Of a stretch of DNA of 56,538 nucleotides, positions 1-7,848 are shown piece by piece. Where the stretch lies: the NCBI GenBank assembly GCA_023266095.1, contig JAHFRV010000011.1:19643-76180 (forward strand), written 5' to 3'. Below the pieces are notes generated by a model. That model saw nothing but the letters and a program-made list of their open reading frames with translations, searched no databases and was not told the DNA's origin. Made by a program: the position numbers and the translations under genes. Each line of letters opens with the position of its first letter. Position 1 is the first letter of the stretch. Origin of the DNA: Gammaproteobacteria bacterium. Its GTDB lineage: Bacteria > Pseudomonadota > Gammaproteobacteria > DRLM01.

Positions 1-2
1 TT

Positions 3-2495
3 GGCGTGGTACTCACCGTGTCCGCCTTCATGGCCGGACTTGGCTTAGGCAGTCTGCTGGGCGCGCGGTTTGGCCACCTGTTGAGATCGCCACTGATGTG
101 GTGCGCGGCGCTGGAAGCGGCTGTGGCGGGTTTTGCCCTCTTAATGCCTTCCATTTTTCAGTGGCTGGAGCCGTGGTTGGACGAGTTTGCCGGCGGTGCC
201 AATCTAGCTCAATGGCACGGCCTCCAGGGCGGTGCCAGCTTTTTGATGCTGTTTTTGCCGGCCCTGGCCATGGGTGCCGGTTTTTCATTGATACTGCGCG
301 GCCTGGCGGGAACCCCGGTGAGTCTTGCCAAGCTGTATGGTTTGAATACCTTGGGTGGGGTGCTGGGCGCTCTATTACCCTTGTTGTTGTTGCCGACGCT
401 GGGGTGGACGCCGTCTTTGCAGTTGATCGTCGTGGTGGGAATGGCGGTGGCGGTGTTGATTGCTTGGGGCGCCCGCTCGTTACCCTCCATTAATGTATCT
501 GCGCAAACATCGCTCGACGCCGGCGTGCGTCCACCCATTACTTTGTTGCTGAGTTACGCCGGCGTGGGCGCCGCTGCCTTAATCCTGCAAGTGGGGTGGA
601 CTCGGCTCTACGGCATGATGCTGTTGCGCACCGAATACGTGCTGGCGGTGATTTTGGCGATATTCCTGCTGGGCATCGGTCTAGGCAGTCTGCTGGCCCG
701 CCGTTCCTTTTGTCAAAAATGGTTTGTTTGGCTGCCGCCGCTCGCGGGCGTGTTTGCTCTGACCAGTCTGTGGGGTTTGCCAGTGTTGGCGGCTTGGGCC
801 GATCGCCAGCAATTCGAGTCATTATCGGCGGCCTTGTTTTGGCAGGGCTTGGCACTGGCCGTGTTGACCTTTCCCACCACCTTGATACTGGGCGCTTGGT
901 TGCCCTTGTTGAGTGAACGCATCGCGGCGGGCAAGGCTATCACGGGCGCATGGCTGTATGGAGCCAACGCGGTCGGGGCGGCGGTGGGCGCGATGGTCGG
1001 CGGGTTGATATTGGTTCCCTGGATAGGTACGACCGCGCTCATCGGCTTGGCGGCATTGTTGCTGTTTGTCTGCGGGATGGGATGCATAAGCAGCCGGCGG
1101 CCGTGGTGGGTAGCGCCGATATTGCTCGCCGCGGCCGTGCCCGTGCTGCCCTTCCCGCCGGTCAGCAGCTTATTACCGGTGACCCAGTCCCGGGTGAAGG
1201 ATTTGGCGCTCTACGAGGATGCCTTATCCATCACCCATGTGGTGGAGCAGGAGGACGGCCAGCGCTTGTTGCTGGCCGACTTGCAGCGGATGGACGCTTC
1301 CTCGGACCCGGTTGCGGTAATGGGTCAACAAAATCAGGCCAGACTGCCGTTGTTGTTGCATCCGCACCCGCGTTCGGTGTTGTTTTTAGGTTTGGGCACA
1401 GGTATCTCCGCGGCGGGCGCCTTGCCGTTTCCGGAAATTTCGATAACCGCAGTGGAGTTGTCGGAGGGGGCGATCAGCGCCGCCCAGAAATGGTTCGCTC
1501 CCGTGAATGCGGACGTGATGCGGCGGGTGCGGGTGGTGCATGATGACGCCCGCCGTTTTCTGCGCACCGACACTGAAAACTACGACGTGATCGTCGGCGA
1601 TCTGTTTCATCCGGACTTGATCGGGCGGGGCAATCTGCTTTCCGTGCAGCAGTTCCAGCAGGCCCGTGCTCATCTGGCACCCGATGGGGTGTTCGTGCAA
1701 TGGCTGGCGCTCAACCAGTTTGACCCCGGGTCGCTGGCCATCGTGTTGCGCAGTTTCCGGCGGGTGTTTCCCGAGGCGCAATTGTTCGTCGAAGGTTTTC
1801 GTCTGGCGTTGGTAGGGCCGCGGAACCGCTGGCTGGGAGCGCCCGCCGTGCTGACTAATTTGGCGCGCTTGCCTGCCGCGGAGCAAGCCGCGGTGACCGG
1901 CGGCGAAGGGCCGTGGACTTGGCTGGGACGTTACTGGGGGCCGATCCCCGCTAGCTGCGGCCCGCTGCAGGACGAGTGGCGTCCCCAGATCGAGTTCAAG
2001 CTGCCTCAAGCGCGTTATGCCGGGACATTTGATCTGGGCAGCCTCCTTGATCTGCTGCTCCGGCAACGCCAGGATCTGGATGCTGCGAGCTTGGCATTGC
2101 GGATTGAAGCTCGCAATAGGGAAGCCTTTGAGCGGGCCTACGTTGGATCGGAGCTGGCGATGCGCAGCTGGTTGGCGTCTTTGCGCGGTGATCCCTATGA
2201 GGCGCCGCGTCTGTTGCGTGCGGCTTATGAAGCCAATCGCCAGGACCGCTGGATCGCCTTCAATTTGGTGGATCAGATGCTGGCGTCACTGCCGCAGGCG
2301 CTACGACAAGGGCGTGATGAACGTGACGCCTTGCAAACGCTGTTGGTGATACATCCCGAGCATGCCGGTGTTTTACGTGCGCTCTGGCATCTTGAACGGA
2401 GGACGGGAAATATTATTGAGGCGGAGGCTTATCGGCAGCGTTTGTTGAGGTTGAGCCCGCTCGACCGGGAGGCAAACTTGGTAACAGAGCCTTAA
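3..2495 (+). CDS. Membrane-anchored spermidine synthase-like protein (5' partial)
   Basis: The reading frame is open to the left edge, so the N-terminus is missing. About 830 residues are visible. The first ~400 form two blocks of hydrophobic helices rich in Gly/Leu, as in fused MFS/spermidine-synthase proteins. A Rossmann methyltransferase-like domain follows, with the glycine motif VLFLGLGTG near residue 458 and the acidic GDLFHPD near residue 531, where the polyamine synthase catalytic Asp lies. The C-terminal ~150 residues are helical and TPR-like. Family knowledge suggests aminopropyl transfer or another SAM-type reaction at the inner membrane, but the substrate of such fusions is mostly unproven. 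A strong palindromic terminator follows the stop codon. Confidence 0.8.
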   Translation, partial: GVVLTVSAFMAGLGLGSLLGARFGHLLRSPLMWCAALEAAVAGFALLMPSIFQWLEPWLDEFAGGANLAQWHGLQGGASFLMLFLPALAMGAGFSLILRGLAGTPVSLAKLYGLNTLGGVLGALLPLLLLPTLGWTPSLQLIVVVGMAVAVLIAWGARSLPSINVSAQTSLDAGVRPPITLLLSYAGVGAAALILQVGWTRLYGMMLLRTEYVLAVILAIFLLGIGLGSLLARRSFCQKWFVWLPPLAGVFALTSLWGLPVLAAWADRQQFESLSAALFWQGLALAVLTFPTTLILGAWLPLLSERIAAGKAITGAWLYGANAVGAAVGAMVGGLILVPWIGTTALIGLAALLLFVCGMGCISSRRPWWVAPILLAAAVPVLPFPPVSSLLPVTQSRVKDLALYEDALSITHVVEQEDGQRLLLADLQRMDASSDPVAVMGQQNQARLPLLLHPHPRSVLFLGLGTGISAAGALPFPEISITAVELSEGAISAAQKWFAPVNADVMRRVRVVHDDARRFLRTDTENYDVIVGDLFHPDLIGRGNLLSVQQFQQARAHLAPDGVFVQWLALNQFDPGSLAIVLRSFRRVFPEAQLFVEGFRLALVGPRNRWLGAPAVLTNLARLPAAEQAAVTGGEGPWTWLGRYWGPIPASCGPLQDEWRPQIEFKLPQARYAGTFDLGSLLDLLLRQRQDLDAASLALRIEARNREAFERAYVGSELAMRSWLASLRGDPYEAPRLLRAAYEANRQDRWIAFNLVDQMLASLPQALRQGRDERDALQTLLVIHPEHAGVLRALWHLERRTGNIIEAEAYRQRLLRLSPLDREANLVTEP

Positions 2496-2498
2496 ACG

Positions 2499-2525
2499 GA
2501 TAAGGGCCGCATAGCGGCCCTTATC
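2499..2525. terminator. Perfect 12-bp hairpin between convergent genes
   Basis: Arms 2499-2510 and 2514-2525 are perfectly complementary around a 3-nt loop. The hairpin lies 3 bases after the spermidine-synthase-like stop and before the 3' end of the small minus-strand gene at 2556-2693. It probably terminates transcription from both sides, although the T-tracts are weak. Confidence 0.7.
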
Positions 2526-2555
2526 GATAAAATAACTTGCACTGCAACGCGGGGA

Positions 2556-2693
2556 TTATTTAGCGCGTTCTTCTTCCTTGCGGCGGCGCAGCACGTCTGA
2601 AAAAGCGGCATCGCTGACCAAGTAGGCACCGACCATCACGATGCTGAAAACAAAGATAGGAATCAAAATCCGAATACCAATTTCTTCGACCAT
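2556..2693 (-). CDS. Small single-span membrane protein (45 aa)
   Basis: An ATG at 2693 preceded by a very strong GGAGGGGGG ribosome site gives a 45-residue protein. It has one hydrophobic segment (about residues 8-27, ILIPIFVFSIVMVGAYLV) and a charged tail, RRRKEEER. An in-frame upstream ATG at 2786 would add 31 residues without a comparable ribosome site. A sigma-70-like promoter lies at 2751-2779. No family is recognised. The position beside cbb3-oxidase-like genes suggests a small accessory subunit like those of other respiratory complexes, which is inference only. Confidence 0.6.
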   Translation of the reverse strand: MVEEIGIRILIPIFVFSIVMVGAYLVSDAAFSDVLRRRKEEERAK

Positions 2694-2750
2694 GTTACCC
2701 CCCTCCGTATGAAAGCCTTTCCCCAAAAGGGAGAACAGGCCAGTTGCACG

Positions 2751-2779
2751 ACTATAGCCAATCAAATCGTAATTTACAA
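2751..2779 (-). promoter_or_regulatory. Sigma-70-like promoter for the 45-aa gene
   Basis: Read on the minus strand, TTGTAA (2779-2774), a 17-bp spacer and TATAGT (2756-2751) lie about 60 bases upstream of the ATG at 2693. Each box is close to consensus. Confidence 0.45.
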
Positions 2780-3119
2780 CCTGCATCTTTGAAAATTGAG
2801 GCGGGAAATGGCGCTGCTACGCAGGCTGTGCCCTGGCCGCTGGGCTAAAGTTGCCGCTCGCGGCTGAAGTTTGGAAACCATCCGGCCGGTCTAAGGCGGT
2901 GTATCGCCGTTATGCTAAATGTCTCGGTGCGGGGACGCACGCAGCCACGTAAAAAGTCTTATCTGGCAGGCTATGCAGCCGGATAGGCGAGGCTGCGAGC
3001 CGGGCAGTTGCATCGTCAGTGTGGATTGGATAGAGTAGCTCCGCTGAACAGATAAGCGGGTCTTCCAAGAGGGGGGATACGCTAAAAGCGATTTGTTATT
3101 AATGGGGGAGTGGGTGATT
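2780..3119. other. Intergenic region between divergent small genes
   Basis: No credible coding frame was seen. The stretch must hold the promoter of the plus-strand respiratory genes starting at 3120. I found only a weak candidate (TTGCAT near 3008, 17-bp spacing to TAGAGT). No clear FNR palindrome was found. Short GC-rich hairpins occur but none is followed by a T-tract. Confidence 0.3.
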
Positions 3120-3200
3120 ATGAACAACGTCGGTTTTCTTGCGGTTCTGTTTACCATCGCGATCTTGATCTTTGTTGTTTTGCCCTCAATGACCATCTAA
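3120..3200 (+). CDS. 26-aa single-span membrane peptide
   Basis: An ATG at 3120 follows a GGGGGAG ribosome site with 9-nt spacing. The product is 26 residues and almost entirely hydrophobic (FLAVLFTIAILIFVVL), ending PSMTI. It lies 178 bases upstream of the mini subunit-I gene on the same strand and may be its leader gene or a small partner subunit, comparable in size to tiny oxidase subunits. No family is recognised. The main support is the ribosome site and the membrane-like composition. Confidence 0.5.
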   Translation: MNNVGFLAVLFTIAILIFVVLPSMTI

Positions 3201-3377
3201 ATTAATTGGCGGGGCGAACTCTAACTTTAAAGTCCAGCGTGAGTGGCTGGCGGGGCGAGTGAGCCCACATCCGTGTGCTCCCGCCCCTGTCCCGCCCCTA
3301 CCTATACGACGGGGCAAAAGCAGCCGGCGCCCGCAGCTTCTGTTGTTTCCCAAATATTCAATACGCGAGGGTTGATC

Positions 3378-3899
3378 TTGCATCCTACACAGCTTGCCGC
3401 GGAATATCGTCAGCTGCTTAAGTTTTTGCTTGGGGCGGCCACTTTTTTGTTTGTTGGCACTGTTCAGGGTGTTGTGCAAGTCCTTCCCCCTATCAGGGCT
3501 TGGCTGGACTCGGTGGGAAGCCCGATCAGTGGCCCCGGTCATATGATCGATCCGCTCGCCCACGCCCATATCAACGTGGTGGGGGGCTTGGTCATCATCG
3601 GAATGGCGGTCACCTATTATTTATTGCCGATATTGTCGGGGCGCCCGGTGTGGTCGAAGCGTTTGATCGAACATTCATTCTGGTGGACCGCGGTGGGAGT
3701 CAGCGGTTTTTATACGACCTTGTTGAGCTTCGGGATCATCGAAGGCAATTTGTTGTTGAATAATCCGCAAGCCGTGCCCGGCGTCCATCACTATTACGCC
3801 CCGGTCATCAGCGTGATTTCCACCGTGATGGGCGTGGGTTTCTGGGTGTTCTTCGTCAATGTCTTTTGTACTTTCAGAGCCATTTATAAGAAAGAATGA
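3378..3899 (+). CDS. Short stand-alone heme-copper oxidase subunit I-like membrane protein
   Basis: About 173 residues with four likely membrane helices. The segment around LAHAHINVVGG, then YYLLP, then IEHSFWWTAVG, resembles the C-terminal part of CcoN. There the HxH pair on one helix ligates the high-spin and low-spin hemes (GHVHSGALGW, YHLIP and HFWLATIG in canonical CcoN, from memory). The earlier CuB-ligand helices are absent, so this cannot be a complete oxidase subunit. Another His pair, VHHYY, occurs near residue 137. I chose TTG 3378, 7 nt after GCGAGG; the frame is open back to 3243, but that extension is Pro/Ser-rich and does not look membrane-like. The stop overlaps the next gene (ATGA). 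Confidence 0.65.
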   Translation: MHPTQLAAEYRQLLKFLLGAATFLFVGTVQGVVQVLPPIRAWLDSVGSPISGPGHMIDPLAHAHINVVGGLVIIGMAVTYYLLPILSGRPVWSKRLIEHSFWWTAVGVSGFYTTLLSFGIIEGNLLLNNPQAVPGVHHYYAPVISVISTVMGVGFWVFFVNVFCTFRAIYKKE

Positions 3900-4411
3900 G
3901 CATGTCCTGCGGCTGTCCCACGGAAATCCCGGATTGGGACGGTAAGGATCTCGACCTCGGTGGGCGCCATGCCCACACTCTGCCGATCCCGATGTTCATG
4001 CATATGCCCATCGCTTATGGAGTGTATCTGGATCGCCAACAGCAGCTTGTCGAAAAGTTGGAGCTCAAAGAGTGCTGGCCGGGCTTGGTGCTGACCCGTA
4101 CCGGATTTTTCAGAGGCAGTCTCACCCGCTTGCTGGAAAAAACCCACTCACCGTCGCGCCACATCCAGGTGTTGCCCAGCCCATTCCGGGTGCGCGCGGA
4201 GCTTCATCGTGGCAATGTCAGCACCAGCTATAAAGTGATACAGCGCATGCAGGCCGAGCTGGTCGATGCCGGCCGCGCGCCCAAAGAACTGTATATGTGT
4301 CATCTGACCTGTCCCCACTGCGAAGAGCACAAAGGCGGAGAGCAGATTTTATTGCTGCGCCGCTGGGAAGAAAGTGCATTTCTGAAAAAGCGGCAAGCGG
4401 GACGTGTTTGA
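3896..4411 (+). CDS. Cys/His/Met-rich hypothetical protein
   Basis: 171 residues, translationally coupled to the mini subunit-I gene by an ATGA overlap; a second ATG at 3902 is also possible. No membrane segment or signal peptide is seen. The sequence concentrates possible metal ligands: CGCP at residues 5-8, HAH near 25, MFMHMP near 33, and CHLTCPHCEEH near 136-146. I do not recognise the family. The ligand pattern and the coupling suggest metal or heme handling for the neighbouring membrane protein, which is inference. It is probably cytoplasmic. Confidence 0.6.
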   Translation: MSMSCGCPTEIPDWDGKDLDLGGRHAHTLPIPMFMHMPIAYGVYLDRQQQLVEKLELKECWPGLVLTRTGFFRGSLTRLLEKTHSPSRHIQVLPSPFRVRAELHRGNVSTSYKVIQRMQAELVDAGRAPKELYMCHLTCPHCEEHKGGEQILLLRRWEESAFLKKRQAGRV

Positions 4412-4642
4412 TCGGTGATTGAGGCGCTGATTTCCGCGCCGGATTTAACCGAAGATTAAAAAAAGATCGCCCCGGGTTTTTTAGCGCGCGGAACAATCAC
4501 TGCGTTTTTCAAAACTGAGTTCAGTATTTTAAAGTACGGTGTTGTTGGCGCTGGGTGCGGGTCGTTATACCGCGGCTTGCTGTCGGCACGGCGCCGTGTC
4601 GTACAGGGCGGAGTTGGGATTTCCGTTGTGTTGCCGACGTTT

Positions 4643-5065
4643 TCAGGGCGCGCTGGTTTTCACGCTGGCGATTTGTTCGCTGAGAGGGAACCGTAACAAG
4701 CCTTGGCGGTTGTCGCGGTCGACGCGTACATACAAGACATCGTTGGCGGGGTCCGCCACCGCGATGGCGCGCCGATAAACGCCCACATGACCATCTTGTA
4801 TGGCTTGATGCCAGCGACCATCCTCATTGATGCGTAATGACACGATGAGGTTGTGAACCGGTTTACTCTGTTCGCGAGAAGCGATCACCAGAAATTCGTT
4901 CATGCCTCTGGCGGCCAGGGGCGGCCGTGTTTCAACTTGGATGCGGATATCCTCCCAGGCTTGGGCCGGCATGGAAGGCGTCGGGCCGCTGTCGCAGGCG
5001 CTCAACGCTAAGCAGAATGCCGCGATTGTCCAGCGGAGGCATGAATAGGCTTTAAAGTGGCGCAT
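4643..5065 (-). CDS. YtkA/FixH-like lipoprotein
   Basis: 140 residues with a lipoprotein signal: a hydrophobic stretch and lipobox LSAC with Cys24. The mature part looks like a small beta-sandwich (conserved-looking DGHVGVYRRAI and VRVDRDNRQG), similar in plan to YtkA/FixH domains found near cbb3 oxidase genes. Its ATG overlaps the end of the upstream cytochrome gene by 14 bp, so the two are co-translated. A role as a periplasmic assembly or copper-handling accessory factor is inferred from context. The exact family is uncertain. Confidence 0.55.
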   Translation of the reverse strand: MRHFKAYSCLRWTIAAFCLALSACDSGPTPSMPAQAWEDIRIQVETRPPLAARGMNEFLVIASREQSKPVHNLIVSLRINEDGRWHQAIQDGHVGVYRRAIAVADPANDVLYVRVDRDNRQGLLRFPLSEQIASVKTSAP

Positions 5066-5345
5066 GAGTTTGGAAGTAATGGATGATTTTGCGCAGGTCT
5101 TCTTCCGCGATAGGCGCGAGGCCCTTGGTGATCCGGTGTTGTTGCATGCGCAGCACGATCGGCCGCCAATCGCCCCGCTGATGCGCGGAAGGGCGCGGAG
5201 GGACGTGGCATTCGCTACACCATTTTTGGATCAAGGGTTGCAGTTCATTAACCGCAGGTGTTTGAAAACCCATGGTCGCCTCTTGTTTGCCGCCGTCGCA
5301 AGCTGCGATGCCAGTGGCGAATATCAAGAAAAATGCTTTGAGCAT
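5052..5345 (-). CDS. Monoheme cytochrome c lipoprotein
   Basis: 97 residues. The N-terminus is a lipoprotein signal with lipobox IAAC (Cys16). One heme-binding motif, CSECH, lies at residues 43-47, and Met67 in VLRMQQHR is the likely sixth ligand. The small fold suggests a membrane-tethered periplasmic electron carrier. It overlaps the following YtkA/FixH-like gene by 14 bp and lies downstream of ccoG and the two-span protein. It could deliver electrons to the neighbouring membrane proteins, though no partner can be fixed from sequence alone. Confidence 0.8.
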   Translation of the reverse strand: MLKAFFLIFATGIAACDGGKQEATMGFQTPAVNELQPLIQKWCSECHVPPRPSAHQRGDWRPIVLRMQQHRITKGLAPIAEEDLRKIIHYFQTHAPL

Positions 5346-5485
5346 GGACGAGCTTATGCCGCGCGGGCATGCAGTGTAGAGTGTTGACGGGGTAATGGTG
5401 AACGTCTCCGTACGGCTTTTTCATCTGAATGTGGGGCCCGCCGACTGGTGTGGCCATCGAGGTTCTGCCAGCATAATAAATAATC

Positions 5486-5902
5486 TTACTTCGGGGATTT
5501 ACTGTTTTCCGCGGCTTGTTTGACCTTTTTGCGCGCGCGCTGGTGCCGTCCATCCACCATGTAATAAATGATGCCGGCCATGCTGATGACCCAGACAGCG
5601 CCGGCGACAATGCCCCAGTCGAACCAGGGCCGCTCGTAGCCGGGGCGCACGCCCCAGAAGGGGAAGGTGAGGCCGGTCGCAACCAGCAAGAGTACAAAAA
5701 AGAGCGCGATGAACCAATAAGGCACGCCGTGATCTGATGAGGAATCGGCCATTTTCTCCAGCATTTCCCAATCCTCGAGGCCGCGCTTGCTGATCCGGTC
5801 TTCGTCGTTGGCGTAACCCAGATGATCCTGACGCTTCTCGCCCCATTGCACTTCGTGGATGGGGCTTACCGGTTCCTGCTCATCGGTTTGCTTGGCAATC
5901 AT
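5486..5902 (-). CDS. Two-span membrane protein linked to ccoG
   Basis: 138 residues. A charged N-terminal half (about 55 residues) is followed by two hydrophobic helices: WFIALFFVLLLVATGLTF near residues 63-80 and IVAGAVWVISMAGIIYYM near 97-115. The tail is Lys/Arg-rich. It starts 6 bases after the ccoG stop on the same strand, so it is in the same operon. There is no CxxCH, which argues against a CcoP-type subunit. The helix pair suggests a small structural or assembly subunit; the function is unknown. Confidence 0.6.
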   Translation of the reverse strand: MIAKQTDEQEPVSPIHEVQWGEKRQDHLGYANDEDRISKRGLEDWEMLEKMADSSSDHGVPYWFIALFFVLLLVATGLTFPFWGVRPGYERPWFDWGIVAGAVWVISMAGIIYYMVDGRHQRARKKVKQAAENSKSPK

Positions 5903-5908
5903 GGTTTG

Positions 5909-7219
5909 TTAACCTCGTTCGACGTAGTGTTGTATCTGGAAGCTGTCCTTCCAGCCGTCCGCCGCTTGGGCGTGGACGGTGATGCTATAAATGCCGGTAG
6001 GCAAGCCGGGTTTGATATGGAGGTTGAGGTCCTTGCGGTCCGCCGTCGTGAAGTCGGCTTGGGTTTGATTCAAGCTGTACATCTCCGCGGGAATGCCTTC
6101 CACTTGCACGGCCACGCTAGCTGGGCGATAGGTTTTATTGGCGATATTGATCCGATAATCTTGAATTTGATCGCCGTGCAGTATCTCCGCGCGGTACACG
6201 GTGAGATGGTACGGGTTGTAGTCGACGATTCCCCAGGTCAGCAGGCCCACTCCCAGCGCGAAGACCGGCGCGACCCACTTGGTGCGGTTGAGCAAAGTGG
6301 TCAAATCCATTTTGTTGTTGGAGCGCTGTTTACCTTTGGGAGGGCCGAATTTCAGGCTCAACAGGCCGGCGACGCCCTGTTTTTTATGTAGGCTGTCGCA
6401 GGCGCTGACGCACTCGCCGCAGTTGATGCAGCTGTCGTAAGTCAGGGTGTTGCGCGGATCGATATTGACCGGGCATTTGGTTTCGCAGTAGTTGCAGCTG
6501 CCGCACTCCTGTCCGCGTGCGGCATCGTATTCGATGTGCAAGGTGTCGCGGGTCTTGAACAGGAATTGCCACATTCTGTAGATGCACATGTAGCGGCATA
6601 CGTAGTGGCGGATCAAGGCGATGTTGGTGGCGACGATGAACACGAATACCGCGTAGATCCAGTACAGCGAATTGCTCAAGGCCGGATGCGGTTGCAGGGT
6701 CACGAAGGCCCAGATCGCTTCGCGCGGGAGAAAATAGAGCATGGGGATGATGGAGATCAGCATCGCCGCGCCGAGGATTTTCACGACCAAGGTCGCCCAG
6801 TTTTTCCAGTGGTTCTTACCCGATGAAATCCGGGTACTGGCGGGTTCGTCACCCCAGTTGATGATGGCGCGTTTGCCCAGCAGGCGGGAGGTCAGGTTGT
6901 TCGCCCAGCTGGAAAAGGTGTTTTGCGGGCAGACCCAGCCGCAGAACACATTGCCCATGGTGGAATATAAAACGATGAACAGGCAGGCCGCCGCCAGCCA
7001 AAAGCCGAAGACGATAAAAAAGTCGGCGAACCAGATTTGCCGGTCGAGAATCACGAAGCCCGATGACACGTCTATTCTGAACAAGCCGAGCAGAGGAATC
7101 AGGATCAGCACAACTACCGCACCGATGCGGGTGAATTGGCGGATCCGGGCCATATTCCCCCCGCCACCTTTGGACTCGGTTACAATGGGAATGCGTTTAA
7201 ATGTCGCGTGCTGACTCAT
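5909..7219 (-). CDS. ccoG: Cytochrome c oxidase accessory protein CcoG/FixG
   Basis: 436 residues: several membrane helices in the first half with the family motif CGWVCPQ near residue 95, then two ferredoxin-type clusters (CGSCNYCETKCP near 240 and CINCGECVSACD near 262-273), and a C-terminal Ig-like domain. CcoG proteins are iron-sulfur proteins implicated in cbb3 oxidase biogenesis and copper reduction. The N-terminus is shorter than usual. A second start, Met23 at 7153, has a stronger GGCGGGGGG ribosome site and may be the real one. It heads an operon with the two-span protein. No complete ccoNOP is in the window. Confidence 0.9.
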   Translation of the reverse strand: MSQHATFKRIPIVTESKGGGGNMARIRQFTRIGAVVVLILIPLLGLFRIDVSSGFVILDRQIWFADFFIVFGFWLAAACLFIVLYSTMGNVFCGWVCPQNTFSSWANNLTSRLLGKRAIINWGDEPASTRISSGKNHWKNWATLVVKILGAAMLISIIPMLYFLPREAIWAFVTLQPHPALSNSLYWIYAVFVFIVATNIALIRHYVCRYMCIYRMWQFLFKTRDTLHIEYDAARGQECGSCNYCETKCPVNIDPRNTLTYDSCINCGECVSACDSLHKKQGVAGLLSLKFGPPKGKQRSNNKMDLTTLLNRTKWVAPVFALGVGLLTWGIVDYNPYHLTVYRAEILHGDQIQDYRINIANKTYRPASVAVQVEGIPAEMYSLNQTQADFTTADRKDLNLHIKPGLPTGIYSITVHAQAADGWKDSFQIQHYVERG

Positions 7220-7408
7220 GATCCAACGGTACCCACTTTGGTTAGGCTACGTAAGGCTCGGACGTCCGGCTGTGATTACAACGTTGGGGCCGGGGCCGAC
7301 CTCGCATTGGCTACAGGTAGACTTACGTTACCGAATTTAGACAGTCCTAGCAGCAGAGATTCCACCGTTGATACTATCACTCATCGAAGTAATTGGGGAA
7401 CACCAGTC

Positions 7409-7828
7409 ATGACTGCAGTAATAAAGCGCTTGCGTTCTTTGCTCGCCCTGTGTTTGTACGTGGTGTTTTTGCCTGGGTGTGAAACGGGCAGTCCCGTATC
7501 GGCGGCGGAGGCGGTGGCCGCCCAATACTATCAAACCTTGAAAAACCGGGATTTTGAAGCGGCGGCGGATTTTTTCATCGCCGGGCAGCAGAGCCGCGGC
7601 CAATGGTTGCAGCAGTTGAAGGAATATAATGGCAAGCTGGGTGATTTGAAGGAGACCAAACTCACCAATACCTTGGTGAACACGGTATTCAGCGGCCGCC
7701 GCTATATTCTCACGTATAGCGTCAAATACGCCAATTTTCCCGCCACTGAAACCCTGATTATGTTCGAACCGGTCTCCGGCGAGAGCATCCGGATAGAAGC
7801 CATTAATGTGATGTCGCGCGGGCTGTAG
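7409..7828 (+). CDS. Small putative lipoprotein
   Basis: 139 residues starting at ATG 7409, preceded by GGGGAA. The frame is open back to 7136 but the extension has no signal-like character. A hydrophobic N-terminus ends in LPGC (Cys24), an imperfect lipobox because of the Pro. The rest (AAQYYQTLKNRDFEAAADFF) resembles the NTF2-like/DUF4019 type of small periplasmic protein. It is transcribed divergently from ccoG and ends 20 bases from the convergent VWA gene. The role is unknown. Confidence 0.65.
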   Translation: MTAVIKRLRSLLALCLYVVFLPGCETGSPVSAAEAVAAQYYQTLKNRDFEAAADFFIAGQQSRGQWLQQLKEYNGKLGDLKETKLTNTLVNTVFSGRRYILTYSVKYANFPATETLIMFEPVSGESIRIEAINVMSRGL

Positions 7829-7848
7829 TTGGATTTGGATCGGGCCGC

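Noticed and set aside
5486-5902. CcoP-type cytochrome subunit
   Set aside because: The protein has two helices but no CxxCH heme motif.
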